DNA of 64,000 bases, from assembly GCA_000775715.1 (NCBI GenBank), contig JRWQ01000007.1, forward strand, positions 310,001 through 374,000. The letters are read 5' to 3'. The position numbers and the translations under genes are program-made. This DNA comes from Vibrio tubiashii. Its GTDB lineage: Bacteria; Pseudomonadota; Gammaproteobacteria; Enterobacterales; Vibrionaceae. The notes under the pieces are model-generated. The model did not search any database. It was not told the origin of the DNA and worked only from the letters and a program-made list of their open reading frames with translations. Positions 24,149 to 32,742 of the stretch are shown piece after piece; positions within the stretch are counted from its first letter, which is position 1; each line of letters starts with the position of its first letter.

Positions 24149-25201
24149 ATGCAATCCGAAGCAGTGTTACAAGCCATTGAAAATCAGAGAAAGTATGAGC
24201 GGAAACGTATTGTCGTACTGAGTGTTTTTTGTCTTATTTTGGTTATCTCTTTTGTGCTCGATATCATGACAGGGCCATCAATGTTGGATGCAAGTCGGGT
24301 TCTGTATGCGATTTTAGAGTTTATCGGCTTACCGTTTCAGGTTGATGCCTCCACACAAGTCATTGTGACTAACTTGCGTTTGCCGATTGCACTTATGGCG
24401 ATTGTTGTCGGTGGTTCGCTCGGGGTTGGTGGCGCTGAGATGCAGACGTTGTTAAACAACTCGATGGCAAGTCCATACACGCTAGGTATGGCTGCGGCTG
24501 CTGGTTTTGGTGCTGCAATTACGCTTTATTTCGGTTCATTGGGTTTAGATAGTAATTACGCGGTCCCGCTCGGTGCGTTTATCTGCTGCATGTTGTCTGC
24601 GTGTTTTCTTTTCGCGTTGGCCTCAATGCGCCATATCAGCTCAGGTCAGTTAATACTAGCGGGTATTGCATTGTTATTTCTTTTTCAATCGCTATTGTCG
24701 TTGGTGCAGTTTATCTCGTCCCCTGAATTAAGTCAGCAAATCCTATTTTGGCTGTTTGGTAGCTTGTCGAAAGCCACCTGGGGGAACTTGTTGATCACCT
24801 CGTTGGTTGTGGTGGCTGGTGTTGCTTTGTTACTCAAAGATGCTTGGAAATTAACTGCCCTGCGTTTAGGTGAAGAGCGCGCAAAAAGTGTCGGTGTTAA
24901 TGTCGCTAAGCTGCGCTTGAAAACATTATTTATCGTTGCCTTGATGACAGCAACGGTGACCAGTTTTGTTGGCATCATTGGATTTGTTGGTATTGTCGCG
25001 CCTAACATTGCCAAAATGTTGGTTGGCGAAGACCAGCGATTCTTCTTACCTCTTTCATTCCTAATCGGCGCGTTTCTCCTTTCGACTGCGTCTGTTCTTT
25101 CAAAAGTGATCGTGCCCGGTGCGTTGTTCCCAATCGGAATAGTGACCGCGATTATTGGCGTGCCGTTCTTCTTTTGGCTGATTATCGCGAAGCGAGGGTA
25201 A
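24149..25201 (+). CDS. FecCD-family ABC permease for iron complexes
   Basis: 350 residues with about nine to ten membrane segments, the size of BtuC/FecD-type permeases. Typical stretches: NLRLPIALMAIVVGGSLGVGGAEMQTLLNNSMASPYTLGMAAAAGFGAA, and FVGIIGFVGIVAPNIAKMLVG, the ATPase-contact loop. It should form a homodimer in the inner membrane, since only one permease gene is present. The ATPase start lies 2 bp after its stop. Divergent from the binding protein and behind the Fur box. Confidence 0.95.
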   Translation: MQSEAVLQAIENQRKYERKRIVVLSVFCLILVISFVLDIMTGPSMLDASRVLYAILEFIGLPFQVDASTQVIVTNLRLPIALMAIVVGGSLGVGGAEMQTLLNNSMASPYTLGMAAAAGFGAAITLYFGSLGLDSNYAVPLGAFICCMLSACFLFALASMRHISSGQLILAGIALLFLFQSLLSLVQFISSPELSQQILFWLFGSLSKATWGNLLITSLVVVAGVALLLKDAWKLTALRLGEERAKSVGVNVAKLRLKTLFIVALMTATVTSFVGIIGFVGIVAPNIAKMLVGEDQRFFLPLSFLIGAFLLSTASVLSKVIVPGALFPIGIVTAIIGVPFFFWLIIAKRG

Positions 25202-25203
25202 CG

Positions 25204-25971
25204 ATGCTGACAGCTAAGCAAATTAACATTCAAATTGGCTCATTAAGCCTGGCTAAAAATATCGACTTTGAACTCAAGCCGGGTCAAGTAACCGCAATTC
25301 TAGGGCCAAACGGAACAGGCAAAAGTACGCTGCTTAAAGCGTTGTTTGGTGACATCAAGTTGGAGTCTGGTGAGGTCAATTATGGTGATAATTCGCTAAC
25401 GTATAATTCGCTTTCACAGTGGCGAAGCCAATTTGGTTATATGCCACAAGACATCAGTCTAGACGTGAATCTAACAGCGATTGAAGTTGTGTTGCTTGGG
25501 CAGTTAGACGCGCTGAGCTTGAGAGTGGGCAATGACACGCTGCATAAAGCGCTGGGAATACTAGACCAGATCGGACTTTCGCATTTGGCAAATAAAGATG
25601 TGAGCAAACTCAGTGGTGGCCAACGGCAAATGATTCTCTTCGCTCAGGCGTTAATGCGTGAGCCCAAAATCATGATGTTGGATGAGCCAGTCAGTGCGCT
25701 CGACCTTCACTATCAACACGTACTGCTTGAACATTTGGTAAGCCAGACTAGAGAGCGAGAGTATGTAACGATCATGGTGTTACACGACCTTAATTTGGCT
25801 GCGCAATATGCAGATAACTTGTTGGTACTGAAAAACGGACATCTGGTGGCAAGTGGTCATCCGAAAGCGATCTTAACGTCAGACCTTGTGCAGAGCATTT
25901 ATGACGTTCAGGCTCAAGTGATTAACGACGAACACGGCGTGCCATTTATCCGTACTACGCGAGCGTATTAG
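25204..25971 (+). CDS. ABC transporter ATPase for iron complexes
   Basis: 255 residues from ATG 25204 (MLTAKQINIQIGSL). Walker A GPNGTGKST (about 36-44), signature LSGGQRQ, Walker B IMMLDEP and the switch His in VLHDLNLAA are all intact, in the FecE/BtuD style. It powers the FecCD-type permease encoded 2 bp upstream; together with the divergent binding protein they form a complete importer except for an outer-membrane receptor, which must be elsewhere. Confidence 0.95.
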   Translation: MLTAKQINIQIGSLSLAKNIDFELKPGQVTAILGPNGTGKSTLLKALFGDIKLESGEVNYGDNSLTYNSLSQWRSQFGYMPQDISLDVNLTAIEVVLLGQLDALSLRVGNDTLHKALGILDQIGLSHLANKDVSKLSGGQRQMILFAQALMREPKIMMLDEPVSALDLHYQHVLLEHLVSQTREREYVTIMVLHDLNLAAQYADNLLVLKNGHLVASGHPKAILTSDLVQSIYDVQAQVINDEHGVPFIRTTRAY

Positions 25972-25994
25972 ATCTGGTGAAACGGTTGTAAAAA

Positions 25995-26028
25995 GCCCTC
26001 TCATCAACAAGAAGTGCGATGAGAGGGC
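25995..26028. terminator. Hairpin between ABC operon and GST gene
   Basis: GCCCTCTCAT (25995-26004) pairs perfectly with ATGAGAGGGC (26019-26028). Read on the minus strand it is followed by TTTTTAC, so it best terminates leftward transcription (from the GST gene); on the plus strand it closes the ABC operon without a T-tract. Confidence 0.7.
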
Positions 26029-26195
26029 AGCTATAAGGGTTAGGTCATGCTTTTTGCTTGACGAAGGTTCCTATACTTGAAGTAATCTATTAATTACTAA
26101 CTTAGCAATATCACTGACTCACTTTTGTCTAAAAGTGAACTAAAGAGTGAGACGGATGTTGTGCACTACGCCCCGTTTACTGAAGGCAACTGTAT

Positions 26196-26255
26196 TGTCT
26201 AGCACTAAAAATCGAAGGGCTCGACAGTGTCGTTAAGCCCTTGAAGCGAATGTAA
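26196..26255 (+). pseudogene. 5'-truncated DUF3820 remnant (copy 3)
   Basis: In frame, 26196-26255 encodes CLALKIEGLDSVVKPLKRM and stop, the last 19 residues of the DUF3820 protein. Homology to copy 2 starts sharply at 26196. By hand count copies 2 and 3 agree at 46 of 54 aligned bases and copies 1 and 3 at 40 of 54, so 2 and 3 are the closer pair. It abuts the convergent GST gene (stop at 26260). Confidence 0.8.
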
Positions 26256-26259
26256 TTAG

Positions 26260-26907
26260 CTACATTTCGATAGTATCAGTGCTTGGCATTTTCTGGCGCA
26301 GTCCCACATTCGATAGCTGCATCGGTATGAAATCAGGTAACGCTTCTACTCGTCGAATCCAAGCTTGTAAGTCAGGGTAGTGTTCTAAACTTACGCCACC
26401 CTCTGGGGCTAGTTTTATGTATGTGTAAAGCGCTAAATCGGCAATGCTAGGCTGTTCGCCGACTAGCCATTGACGATTACGTTGGTAACCATCTAGTTGC
26501 GCAAACAGCGTATTTGCTTCTTTCGTCAATGCATCACTATCAATACTGCGATTAAAAAGATTCGCTGCACGCAGTTTTGCCACAGAGCCAGCTAGTCGAC
26601 ATGCCGCCAGCGAAAGAAACTGCTCTATCTGTGCCCGCTCTTTAGGTGAGTCGGGAAGCCATTTCTTTTGTTTGTCATACATAGTGGCTAGGTAAACCAA
26701 TATCGCATTGGAATCGAAAATAACCGTTTCGCCATCAACTAACACCGGAACTTGACCGAAGGGGTTTAGGGCCAAAAATTCTGGTTGTCGCTGCTCGCCT
26801 GCGATTAGGTCAACCACAATCAATTCATGTTCTAAGCCCAGTATATGTATGAGCATCTGCGCGCGGTGAGCATGTCCAGAGAGCGGATGCCAATAGAGTT
26901 TGATCAT
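26260..26907 (-). CDS. Glutathione S-transferase family protein
   Basis: 215 residues. N-terminal thioredoxin-fold domain (about 1-80): MIKLYWHPLSGHAHRAQMLI, NPFGQVPVLVDGETVIFDSNAILVYLA with the cis-Pro and ES/DS glutathione-binding turn (DSNAI). The C-terminal helical domain has LVGEQPSIADLALYTYI, the N-capping box. Conjugates or reduces electrophiles with glutathione in the cytoplasm. Divergent from a LysR gene (start 27009), which probably controls it. Confidence 0.94.
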   Translation of the reverse strand: MIKLYWHPLSGHAHRAQMLIHILGLEHELIVVDLIAGEQRQPEFLALNPFGQVPVLVDGETVIFDSNAILVYLATMYDKQKKWLPDSPKERAQIEQFLSLAACRLAGSVAKLRAANLFNRSIDSDALTKEANTLFAQLDGYQRNRQWLVGEQPSIADLALYTYIKLAPEGGVSLEHYPDLQAWIRRVEALPDFIPMQLSNVGLRQKMPSTDTIEM

Positions 26908-27008
26908 TGTGTTCTCCTAAGCGTTGGTCTTTTTATATTTAAGAACAACTTGTGTCAAAGAAAAACCCCACTAATATGGAATGATAATCTACAAAATGTT
27001 GACAATGC

Positions 27009-27899
27009 ATGGACACTATCGATGGAATGAGAACAGTTGTTGCTGTGGTTGAAACAGGATCATTTACCGCGGCGTCAGATCGTTTAGGCATATCAAAGTC
27101 TCTGGCCTCAAAATATGTTAATCAGGTTGAAAAGCAGCTCGGAGTGAAACTGTTTAATCGCACCACCCGCAAGTTGTTAGTGGAACAAGCTGGGTGGCAA
27201 TATTATCAGCAAGCACAACAGGTTTTGATGCAGGTCGACAGGCTCTACAATCAGCTCCACTCAGGGAACAAAGCTATCTCAGGGCCGCTACGTGTCACGG
27301 CTTCGCAGGGATTTGCCGAAGAACTGTTAAGCCCGTTAATTCCTGAGTTTCATATTCGCTACCCAGATATTCAAATCGATATGATAGTCACCAATCAAAA
27401 ACTCGATTTAGTAGAACAGGGTATTGATATCGCCTTTAGAGCGGGCGAGCTCAATGATTCTAGCTTGAACCACCGCAAGATTATGTCTCTGCAAAGCTCG
27501 GTATATGCCGCTCCTGAACTCGCTAACCAACACTTGAAAGATCTCGATGGTATCCCTTGCCTTATTGATAGCAACCTTCACCCAACATCTCGCTGGCCGC
27601 TGGAACGTTGTTTAGCTGAAAGGACTGGCAGCACAAGTTTGACCGTACGGGGAGTGTTCAAAAGTAATAGCCCACGACTGATTCGACAGTTAACGCTGTC
27701 CGCAATTGGAGTCAGTTATCAGTCTGATATCATCGCAGCACCCTATGTGAAAAACGGCCAACTGGTAAAACTTGATATGGGATTTGAGCCCATGAGGTTT
27801 CCAGTCAGTGCGTTATTTCGTGGAGGCGACTATATGCCGGAGAGGGTACGAGTATTTCTGGATTTTGTTGTTGATGAACTCGGCACACCCACCGATTGA
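27009..27899 (+). CDS. LysR-family transcriptional regulator
   Basis: 296 residues. N-terminal winged HTH: GMRTVVAVVETGSFTAASDRLGISKSLASKYVNQVEKQLGVKLFNRTTR, followed by a normal effector-binding domain. The DNA-binding type resembles the subgroup that controls neighbouring oxidoreductase or GST genes. It lies divergently 101 bp from the GST gene. Inducer unknown. Confidence 0.95.
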   Translation: MDTIDGMRTVVAVVETGSFTAASDRLGISKSLASKYVNQVEKQLGVKLFNRTTRKLLVEQAGWQYYQQAQQVLMQVDRLYNQLHSGNKAISGPLRVTASQGFAEELLSPLIPEFHIRYPDIQIDMIVTNQKLDLVEQGIDIAFRAGELNDSSLNHRKIMSLQSSVYAAPELANQHLKDLDGIPCLIDSNLHPTSRWPLERCLAERTGSTSLTVRGVFKSNSPRLIRQLTLSAIGVSYQSDIIAAPYVKNGQLVKLDMGFEPMRFPVSALFRGGDYMPERVRVFLDFVVDELGTPTD

Positions 27900-28367
27900 T
27901 GTTTGCTATTTTCGTTAAATGAGTATGGAACAAAACGGTGAAATTTGTTCACGATTTGTGAATAGGGACAATTTATTCACTTTAAACGGCAATAATCGCA
28001 CTATAAAAGTAGATTTAAGTCTTTTTATTGCTAATTCTTGTGATGCCGCTATCAGATCTGTGCTAAAGGTGGCTTAAATAACCAAACTGACACTGATTAT
28101 GTATTCACTTTCTACGCAAATCTAATATCGATGTCTAATTTTCTCCTATATAAATCGATCATGTTTGGATATTTAATCCATTAATGACTAATTATCCTAG
28201 CTTTATCTAATCTCTAGTTAATTTATAACTTGATTCTAGTCACACTTAGGTTGAATTAATTACCTTAGTATCACTGCCAACCAAGACTAATAACACCCAA
28301 TATTTATAAGTAACCCCTACGTAATATAAAACTAATTCTTGCGTGAAATAGAAGGATAAAAATCGAC
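27900..28367. other. 468-bp AT-rich intergenic region before the RidA fusion gene
   Basis: No convincing ORF on either strand and no strong hairpin. It is very AT-rich and should hold the promoter of the RidA/carbamate-kinase unit; AAGGA at about 28352 is the ribosome site. I cannot single out a -10/-35 pair or a regulator box with confidence. Confidence 0.4.
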
Positions 28368-29630
28368 ATGAGTGGCATCATTAAAGTTTCAAGAAACACC
28401 GAAAATGCACCAGTTTCTGAGTTATCTACGCAAAGCGTGGCATTTTCTCACTACAACAATATCTCTGCGCAGTTGCCTATCGATCCTGCGTCAGGTGAAA
28501 TTGTAGTTGGAGATGTTAAAGACCAAGCGAAACAGTGCTTAAACAACATTAAGGCGATTGTTGAAAGTATTGATCATGTCATGGATGACGTCGTTCGAAT
28601 CAATGTTCATTTGAAGAACATTGCAGACTTAGAAGCAGTGGATGAGGTGTATGCGAGCTTCTTCCCGAATTTGCTTCCAACGCGCACAACGGTTGCGGTG
28701 GATGCGCTTCCATACGGTGATGCTTTAGTACAAATGGACGCGCTTATTTCTAACGGTGAAGGTACCGCGCCTCAAGAGCCTTGTCCGTTAGTTAAGCTAT
28801 CTCGCAACAGTGAAAAAGCACCAGTTAGCCCAGTATCTACTCAGACCGTTGCGTTTTCTCATTACAACAATATTTCTGCTCAGCTTCCTATTGATGCTGA
28901 AACAGGCAAGCTTGTTGAAGGTACTATTCAACAGCAAACGGCTCAGTGTTTGAAGAACATTAAGGTGATCATGGAAAGCATTGATGTGCCATTTGATGAC
29001 ATCGTAAAAGTAAATGTTTACCTTAAAGATCTTGCTGACATGGACGCGGTTAACGAGGCTTACAGCACTTTCTTCCCTGATTCATCTATCGCGCGTACTC
29101 TAGGCTATGTACCAGCGCGTACTTTTGTTTCAGTTGCTGACTTGCCAATGGGCGCCAAGGTACAGATTGATGCTGTCGTATCACACGGTGATGGCACACC
29201 ACCGCAAGAAGTCGAAGATAGACATGGTATTGTGATTCGAGCGCACAACACTGAAAATGCGCCGATCAATCCTCTGCATACTCAGACAGTGGCATTTTCG
29301 CACTACAACCATATTGCGGCTCAATTGCCTATGACTGCTAAGGCGACAGAACTGGTTGCTGGTGGCGCTAAAGAGCAGGCAACACAATGTTTAGACAACA
29401 TTAAGGCGATTGTTGAGAGCATCAACCATGTAATGGATGACATCGTGAAGGTAAATATCCAACTGCGTGATATGGCAGATTTGGATGCGGTGAACGAAGT
29501 TTACACTACTTACTTCGAGGGCGAACTTCCTGCACGCACTGTGGTTGGCGTGTCTGAGATTGCGATGGGTGCACGTGTTCAAATTGATGCAGTTGTATCA
29601 AACGGTGAAGGCACTCCACCAAGTAAATAA
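28368..29630 (+). CDS. Triple RidA/YjgF-domain fusion protein
   Basis: 420 residues made of three tandem RidA-like domains (about 1-138, 139-280, 284-420). Each begins with a VSRN/LSRN/IRAHNTENAP-type strand, continues with TQ(S/T)VAFSHYN and a QCL-NIK helix, and ends with an Arg-containing (P-ART) strand and a Q(M/I)DA strand. The catalytic Arg of RidA (Arg105 in E. coli) is present in all three; the conserved Glu of the last strand is replaced by Asp each time. Domain 2 has a short insertion (IARTLGYV). RidA is a homotrimer with active sites between subunits, so one chain could form a whole trimer. RidA hydrolyses reactive enamine/imine intermediates. The next gene is a carbamate kinase. 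Confidence 0.92.
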   Translation: MSGIIKVSRNTENAPVSELSTQSVAFSHYNNISAQLPIDPASGEIVVGDVKDQAKQCLNNIKAIVESIDHVMDDVVRINVHLKNIADLEAVDEVYASFFPNLLPTRTTVAVDALPYGDALVQMDALISNGEGTAPQEPCPLVKLSRNSEKAPVSPVSTQTVAFSHYNNISAQLPIDAETGKLVEGTIQQQTAQCLKNIKVIMESIDVPFDDIVKVNVYLKDLADMDAVNEAYSTFFPDSSIARTLGYVPARTFVSVADLPMGAKVQIDAVVSHGDGTPPQEVEDRHGIVIRAHNTENAPINPLHTQTVAFSHYNHIAAQLPMTAKATELVAGGAKEQATQCLDNIKAIVESINHVMDDIVKVNIQLRDMADLDAVNEVYTTYFEGELPARTVVGVSEIAMGARVQIDAVVSNGEGTPPSK

Positions 29631-29654
29631 TTGGCTAAGTTATTCCAATTAAAG

Positions 29655-29681
29655 AAGTGCACTCTAATAGTGAGTGCACTT
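29655..29681 (+). terminator. Hairpin between the RidA fusion and carbamate kinase genes
   Basis: AAGTGCACT (29655-29663) pairs with AGTGCACTT (29673-29681). The tail is TTAATAAAATTTT, not a full T-tract, so it may be a weak terminator or a processing/attenuation hairpin. Confidence 0.55.
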
Positions 29682-29899
29682 TAATAAAATTTTAACCCGA
29701 ATAAACTGAGCATAATTATTCCAGTTTTAGTCACTGTAATTAAATTTGGCAATCTAATTGCTTAATGATTGCCAAAATAAAAATATTACCTCTCTTTAAG
29801 TACATCTACATAAATAACAAGCTTCGGCTTACGAGCAAACCAATTATATTCTCTGTTTGGTTTAGTTAATTATAAATATAAATAACGTGGAAAATTCAT

Positions 29900-30829
29900 A
29901 TGCGTATAGTACTTGCTTTAGGTGGTAATGCCCTCTTAGCCAGAGGCGAGGCATTAACTGCAGAAAACCAACGTGAAAACATTAAAAAATCCGCTGAAAG
30001 TATCGCGAAAATCGCCCAGCAGCACGAGATTGTCATCGTGCACGGCAATGGCCCTCAAGTTGGGTTGTTGATGGAGCAAAATGCGGCTTACCAAGAGTAT
30101 TCACCAGAAACGACCCCTTACCCAATGGACGTACTGGGGTCTCAAACTTGTGGCATGGTCGGCTACATGCTTCAGCAAGAGCTTAAGAATGTAGATCAAT
30201 CACTTGGCATTGCGACTTTGGTTACTCAGACTGAAGTTGAGGCGACTGACCCTGCATTCCAGAACCCGACTAAGTTTGTTGGCCCTGTTTACACTGAAAC
30301 GCGTGCTAAAGAGATCATGGCGGCGAGTGACATGGTGTTTAAGGCTGACGGTGAATACTATCGCCGTGTGGTGCCTTCGCCTATGCCAAAAGACATCGTA
30401 GAGCTAGAGCAAATCACTACCTTGCTTAAAGCTAACAATCTGGTTATTGCTTGCGGTGGCGGCGGTGTACCTGTGTGTTTGGAGAACGGCCACAGTAAAG
30501 GCGTTGAGTGCGTAATTGATAAAGACTTAACGGCAGAGCTTTTAGCAGAGAAAATCAACGCAGATCTGTTCATTATTTTGACTGATGGTTCTATCTACCG
30601 TAACTACGGCAAGGAAGACCAAGCAGAGATGAAGCAAGCGACTCCAAGCGGGCTGGCTGAGTTTAATTTCCCTGCGGGCTCTATGGGGCCAAAAATCGAA
30701 GCGGTGTGTAAGTTTGTGAACAATAGCAAAGGTGATGCTGCGATCGGATCTCTGTTCGAGCTAGATAGAATTCTAACTAATGAGGCTGGAACCCTAGTAA
30801 CTAAAGGCGATGGGATCGTTTACTACTAG
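29900..30829 (+). CDS. arcC: Carbamate kinase
   Basis: 309 residues, standard length. The start ALGGNALLARGE, HGNGPQVG, the VVPSPMPKDIVE loop, ACGGGGVPV and the VIDKDLTAELLA and FIILTD stretches are those of ArcC/YqeA. It makes ATP and carbamate from carbamoyl phosphate and ADP (reversible). No arginine deiminase or ornithine carbamoyltransferase is adjacent, so this copy may serve another source of carbamoyl phosphate (ureido compounds, for example). Preceded by the RidA fusion 269 bp upstream in the same orientation. Confidence 0.95.
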   Translation: MRIVLALGGNALLARGEALTAENQRENIKKSAESIAKIAQQHEIVIVHGNGPQVGLLMEQNAAYQEYSPETTPYPMDVLGSQTCGMVGYMLQQELKNVDQSLGIATLVTQTEVEATDPAFQNPTKFVGPVYTETRAKEIMAASDMVFKADGEYYRRVVPSPMPKDIVELEQITTLLKANNLVIACGGGGVPVCLENGHSKGVECVIDKDLTAELLAEKINADLFIILTDGSIYRNYGKEDQAEMKQATPSGLAEFNFPAGSMGPKIEAVCKFVNNSKGDAAIGSLFELDRILTNEAGTLVTKGDGIVYY

Positions 30830-30854
30830 GCAATGAAATACGCCGTAAAAAGCA

Positions 30855-30891
30855 AAAGGTGCCGATTGAGCAATACGCCAACGGCACCTTT
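30855..30891. terminator. Bidirectional hairpin between arcC and the convergent gene
   Basis: AAAGGTGCCG (30855-30864) pairs perfectly with CGGCACCTTT (30882-30891). It lies between two convergent genes, with AT-rich flanks on both sides. Confidence 0.75.
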
Positions 30892-30912
30892 CATTTATCT
30901 ACCAAGGACTAT

Positions 30913-31161
30913 TTAATGTGGGCGTTTTGGACCGTTGCGCACCAGATCTTGGCCTGTTTGGAATACCTCTTCTGTTACCCAACGTCCTAGTACCAGTTGG
31001 TGTTTGTCGTCTAGAACGGCAACAAATCGGCGTCCGTCGCTGTTGTTGGTCGCTAGTACGACACCCGCTGCATTGGTTAGACCTAGCATGCCGCTCTCTA
31101 CAGCAACTAAGAATGATTCAAGCTCGTTAAGATCAGCAATAATTCTGTCGTCATTGATCAT
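30913..31161 (-). CDS. Small protein of unknown function
   Basis: 82 residues from ATG 31161 (MINDDRIIADLNELE), chosen because AGAG stands about ten bases upstream; the frame extends to 31203 with poor residues. The middle (MLGLTNAAGVVLATNNSDGRRFVAVLDDKHQLVLGRWV) looks like a small beta sheet. Cytoplasmic, no family recognised. Divergent from the seven-gene envelope operon. Confidence 0.72.
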   Translation of the reverse strand: MINDDRIIADLNELESFLVAVESGMLGLTNAAGVVLATNNSDGRRFVAVLDDKHQLVLGRWVTEEVFQTGQDLVRNGPKRPH

Positions 31162-31286
31162 ATGGTTTATCTCTTGTTCAGTACTTTGCCTCATCGAAAT
31201 CAACGATGGGTTTAATCTTTGGCGCTACTTTAACGATCATAGTGGCGAAATGCTACTCCCGAGCGTTTTCTGTTGTCCATGCTGTA

Positions 31287-31317
31287 ACCGTTTAATCCAA
31301 TTATTGACCATTCACTC
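31287..31317. promoter_or_regulatory. Direct repeat, possible LytTR binding site
   Basis: ACCGTTTAATC (31287-31297) and ACCATTCACTC (31307-31317) agree at 8 of 11 positions and are 20 bp apart, close to two helical turns. LytTR regulators bind such direct repeats, and this one lies about 90-120 bp upstream of the operon that encodes a LytTR protein. Suggestive only. Confidence 0.35.
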
Positions 31318-31404
31318 CCTGTTTTTCCCATTTATCGCATAGTGCTGCCAGCTTTATTCAGTAGCGTTAATCTTCCAACATCGAAACAGGCAGGGAACAT
31401 TCAC

Positions 31405-32049
31405 ATGAAAACAGTAAAGTTAGTTAGTCTATTTAGCCTTGGTTTATTGGTCACATCTAATGCGTTTGCCGCACCGAGTGAGTCGTTGATTGCGGAATAC
31501 AATCTTGCAGCTCAAGGCGACGAAGACAAGGTAGAGCAAGTCTACCAACAGCTTGATACGCAAATTGCTCAGCAAGGGGCAGACCCGCTGAGTTTAGTTT
31601 ATCTGGGTAGCACACAAACGTTGATGGGCCGCGATGCTTTTATGCCTTGGAACAAGATGAAATACACCGAGCAAGGGTTGGCAACCATTAGCAAGGGATT
31701 AGATCTATTAAATCAGCAACAGACGCCAATCGAGCAGCAAGAATATCGTCAAGGCTTACCTGAGTCTCTGCTGGCAAAATCGATTGCAGGCTCAACGTTT
31801 ACTTCTCTACCAGACATGTTTAACCACTTTGAGCGTGGGTATGACATCTTCCTCGATTTACTCTCTGATGAGTCATTTACTCAGCAACATTATGACGCTA
31901 TCTCCTGGGTATATATATACGCAATCCAAGCGGCGCTGCGTGCAGATGATAAACCGCAAGCGGATGAATGGCTCAAACAGATGCAACAACGCAATGCAAA
32001 TCATCCAATGACAGTTCAAGCGCAAACCATTATTGACTCAGCGGCTTAG
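31405..32049 (+). CDS. Periplasmic helical (TPR-like) protein, first gene of envelope operon
   Basis: 214 residues from ATG 31405 (AGGGA seven bases upstream). A clear signal peptide MKTVKLVSLFSLGLLVTSNAFA is cut before APSES. The mature part is all-helical with alternating pairs (LIAEYNLAAQGDEDKVEQVYQ; AIQAALRADDKPQADEWLKQM) reminiscent of tetratricopeptide repeats, suggesting protein-protein contacts in the periplasm. No defined family recognised. It is followed 9 bp later by the LolD-like ATPase gene, so it belongs to the transport system. Confidence 0.88.
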   Translation: MKTVKLVSLFSLGLLVTSNAFAAPSESLIAEYNLAAQGDEDKVEQVYQQLDTQIAQQGADPLSLVYLGSTQTLMGRDAFMPWNKMKYTEQGLATISKGLDLLNQQQTPIEQQEYRQGLPESLLAKSIAGSTFTSLPDMFNHFERGYDIFLDLLSDESFTQQHYDAISWVYIYAIQAALRADDKPQADEWLKQMQQRNANHPMTVQAQTIIDSAA

Positions 32050-32058
32050 GGTGGCGTT

Positions 32059-32742
32059 ATGATAAATTTTGAGCAAGTGAGTAAGACCTATCAAATAGGT
32101 CATCAGCAGGTCGATGCGCTTAAGCACGTCAGTGGCGAAATCACTAAGGGTGAGATGGTGGCACTGTGCGGCCCGTCAGGTTCTGGCAAAAGTACGTTAC
32201 TGAATATTCTTGGTCTCCTGGATATGGACTATCAGGGCAAGATAGAGCTTAATGGAACGGCTTATCCAAAAGACGCCATCAAAGCTGCGCAAATGCGCCG
32301 AAACCATCTCGGTTTCGTTTTTCAAAAGTTCAACTTAATCCCGGTTATGACTGCATGGGAAAACGTCGCCTATCCCTTGATGCTTAATGGCTGCTCTCTA
32401 CAAGAGCAAAAAAACAAAGCACTGGAAATTTTAGACAGAGTCGGACTTAAAGGCTTTGCCGAGCACAGGCCGGATAATCTATCTGGCGGTCAGCAGCAAC
32501 GTGTTGCTATTGCGCGTGCTCTTGTGCATAAGCCACAAATGGTGATTGCCGATGAGCCAACCGCGAGTTTAGATAGCAAGACAGCTTCAGTTGTTGTGGA
32601 GTTGATGAAAAGTCTTGGTCATGAGCTAAGCACGACTTTTATTGTCGCCACTCACGATCCTCGTATGGCGCGTCACTGTGACCGAAGTATCGACCTGTTA
32701 GATGGGGCGATGAATCAGGAGGCGATGAAATGGGCAAATTAA
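32059..32742 (+). CDS. LolD/MacB-type ABC transporter ATPase
   Basis: 227 residues. Walker A GPSGSGKST (about 39-47), Q-loop VFQKFNLIPVMTAWENV, signature LSGGQQQRVAIARAL, Walker B VIADEPTASLD and switch His in VATHD are intact. The sequence type is that of the LolD/MacB/FtsE group, which do not import small molecules but drive extraction or mechanical transmission from the inner membrane. Its last 13 bp overlap the start of the permease gene, so the two are translationally coupled. Confidence 0.95.
   Translation: MINFEQVSKTYQIGHQQVDALKHVSGEITKGEMVALCGPSGSGKSTLLNILGLLDMDYQGKIELNGTAYPKDAIKAAQMRRNHLGFVFQKFNLIPVMTAWENVAYPLMLNGCSLQEQKNKALEILDRVGLKGFAEHRPDNLSGGQQQRVAIARALVHKPQMVIADEPTASLDSKTASVVVELMKSLGHELSTTFIVATHDPRMARHCDRSIDLLDGAMNQEAMKWAN

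Noticed and set aside
19945..26255. Genomic island with attachment sites at the DUF3820 3' ends
   Set aside because: Attractive, but no integrase, transposase or exact direct repeats are visible, so I report only the repeated 3' ends.
30935..31342. 135-residue plus-strand frame
   Set aside because: Mostly antisense to the small gene at 30913-31161 and extends into the promoter region of the envelope operon; no ribosome site.
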